5,776 nucleotides of DNA. It comes from Spirochaetia bacterium. GTDB lineage: Bacteria; Spirochaetota; Spirochaetia; Treponematales; Breznakiellaceae. Each line of letters begins with the position of its first letter. Position 1 is the first letter of the stretch. Positions 5,734 to 5,776 of the stretch are shown here, in pieces. Below the pieces are notes generated by a model. It saw only the letters and a program-made list of their open reading frames with translations. It had not been told where the DNA came from and did no database searches. The stretch is from assembly GCA_025997675.1 (NCBI GenBank), contig BNUX01000112.1:1-5776 (forward strand), in the 5' to 3' direction. The translations under genes and the position numbers were made by a program.

Positions 5734-5776
5734 TTAGGTAATCACGATGGTTACCGGGCCCCTGGAGCGACCCGGT
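5734..5776 (-). other. Window edge: possible 3' end of a - strand gene, with short inverted repeats
   Basis: On the - strand two frames are open from the edge. One gives a tail ending GPVTIVIT before TAA at 5736-5734. The other gives a tail ending NHRDYLIGE before TAG at 5725-5723. Either could be the C-terminus of a gene upstream of the protease, but stretches this short are also expected by chance. On the + strand, ATG at 5747 opens a frame to the edge. The same bases contain GGTAATC/GGTTACC (5737-5743 and 5749-5755, one T-G mismatch) and ACCGGG/CCCGGT (5753-5758 and 5771-5776). No choice can be made from what is visible. Confidence 0.2.

Noticed and set aside
3089..5757. The word CCGGTAA/TTACCGG at 3089, 3100, 4657, 5203 and 5751, almost all outside coding sequence
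   Set aside because: Two copies are the arms of one hairpin, one is in a loop and one overlaps a stop codon. Flanks and spacing are not conserved, so a shared regulatory site is not supported.
5700..5776. A tRNA or other structured RNA gene at the right edge
   Set aside because: Several short stems exist (for example GGTGA/TCACC at 5700-5704 and 5727-5731), but they do not form a cloverleaf and no D-arm or T-arm consensus is present.

Overview
The window appears to come from an anaerobic, amino-acid-fermenting bacterium. The evidence is the right end of an ornithine-fermentation cluster: the large subunit of adenosylcobalamin/PLP-dependent D-ornithine 4,5-aminomutase, a GlmL/MutL-type ATPase and an NhaC-type antiporter, all on the + strand. 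Such clusters occur in Clostridia, Synergistetes and some spirochaetes. The sequence alone does not decide which. The metabolic genes are visibly G+C-rich. The accessory genes to the right are more A+T-rich and of a different kind.

Bases 2-1711 hold the C-terminal three quarters of oraE; its 5' end lies outside the window. Its stop codon overlaps the start of the GlmL-like gene (1711-3075) in TAATG, so the two are probably translationally coupled. The ATPase is best read as a chaperone or reactivase for the B12 mutase. After a 56-bp gap with a TATAAT box and a perfect 7-bp inverted repeat comes nhaC (3132-4622), preceded by a strong Shine-Dalgarno. Together the three genes would rearrange D-ornithine to 2,4-diaminopentanoate, keep the mutase active, and exchange ions or substrate across the membrane.

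Bases 4623-4762 separate this cluster from an accessory region. They hold a 21-bp tandem repeat that duplicates the nhaC stop codon, two consecutive hairpins without U-tracts, and a strong promoter embedded in overlapping palindromes.

That promoter drives the most unusual feature of the window (4763-5176). It is an in-frame chimera in which about 26 N-terminal residues resembling a HicA toxin run directly into a complete HicB antitoxin with a ribbon-helix-helix C-terminus. The toxin's catalytic part is gone, so this looks like a toxin-antitoxin operon collapsed by deletion into a lone antitoxin that keeps its promoter and operator.

Convergent to it, on the - strand (5203-5616), is a small stand-alone retropepsin-like aspartic protease with a DTGA active site. 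The last 76 bases hold short inverted repeats and perhaps the 3' end of another - strand gene, which cannot be settled from what is visible.
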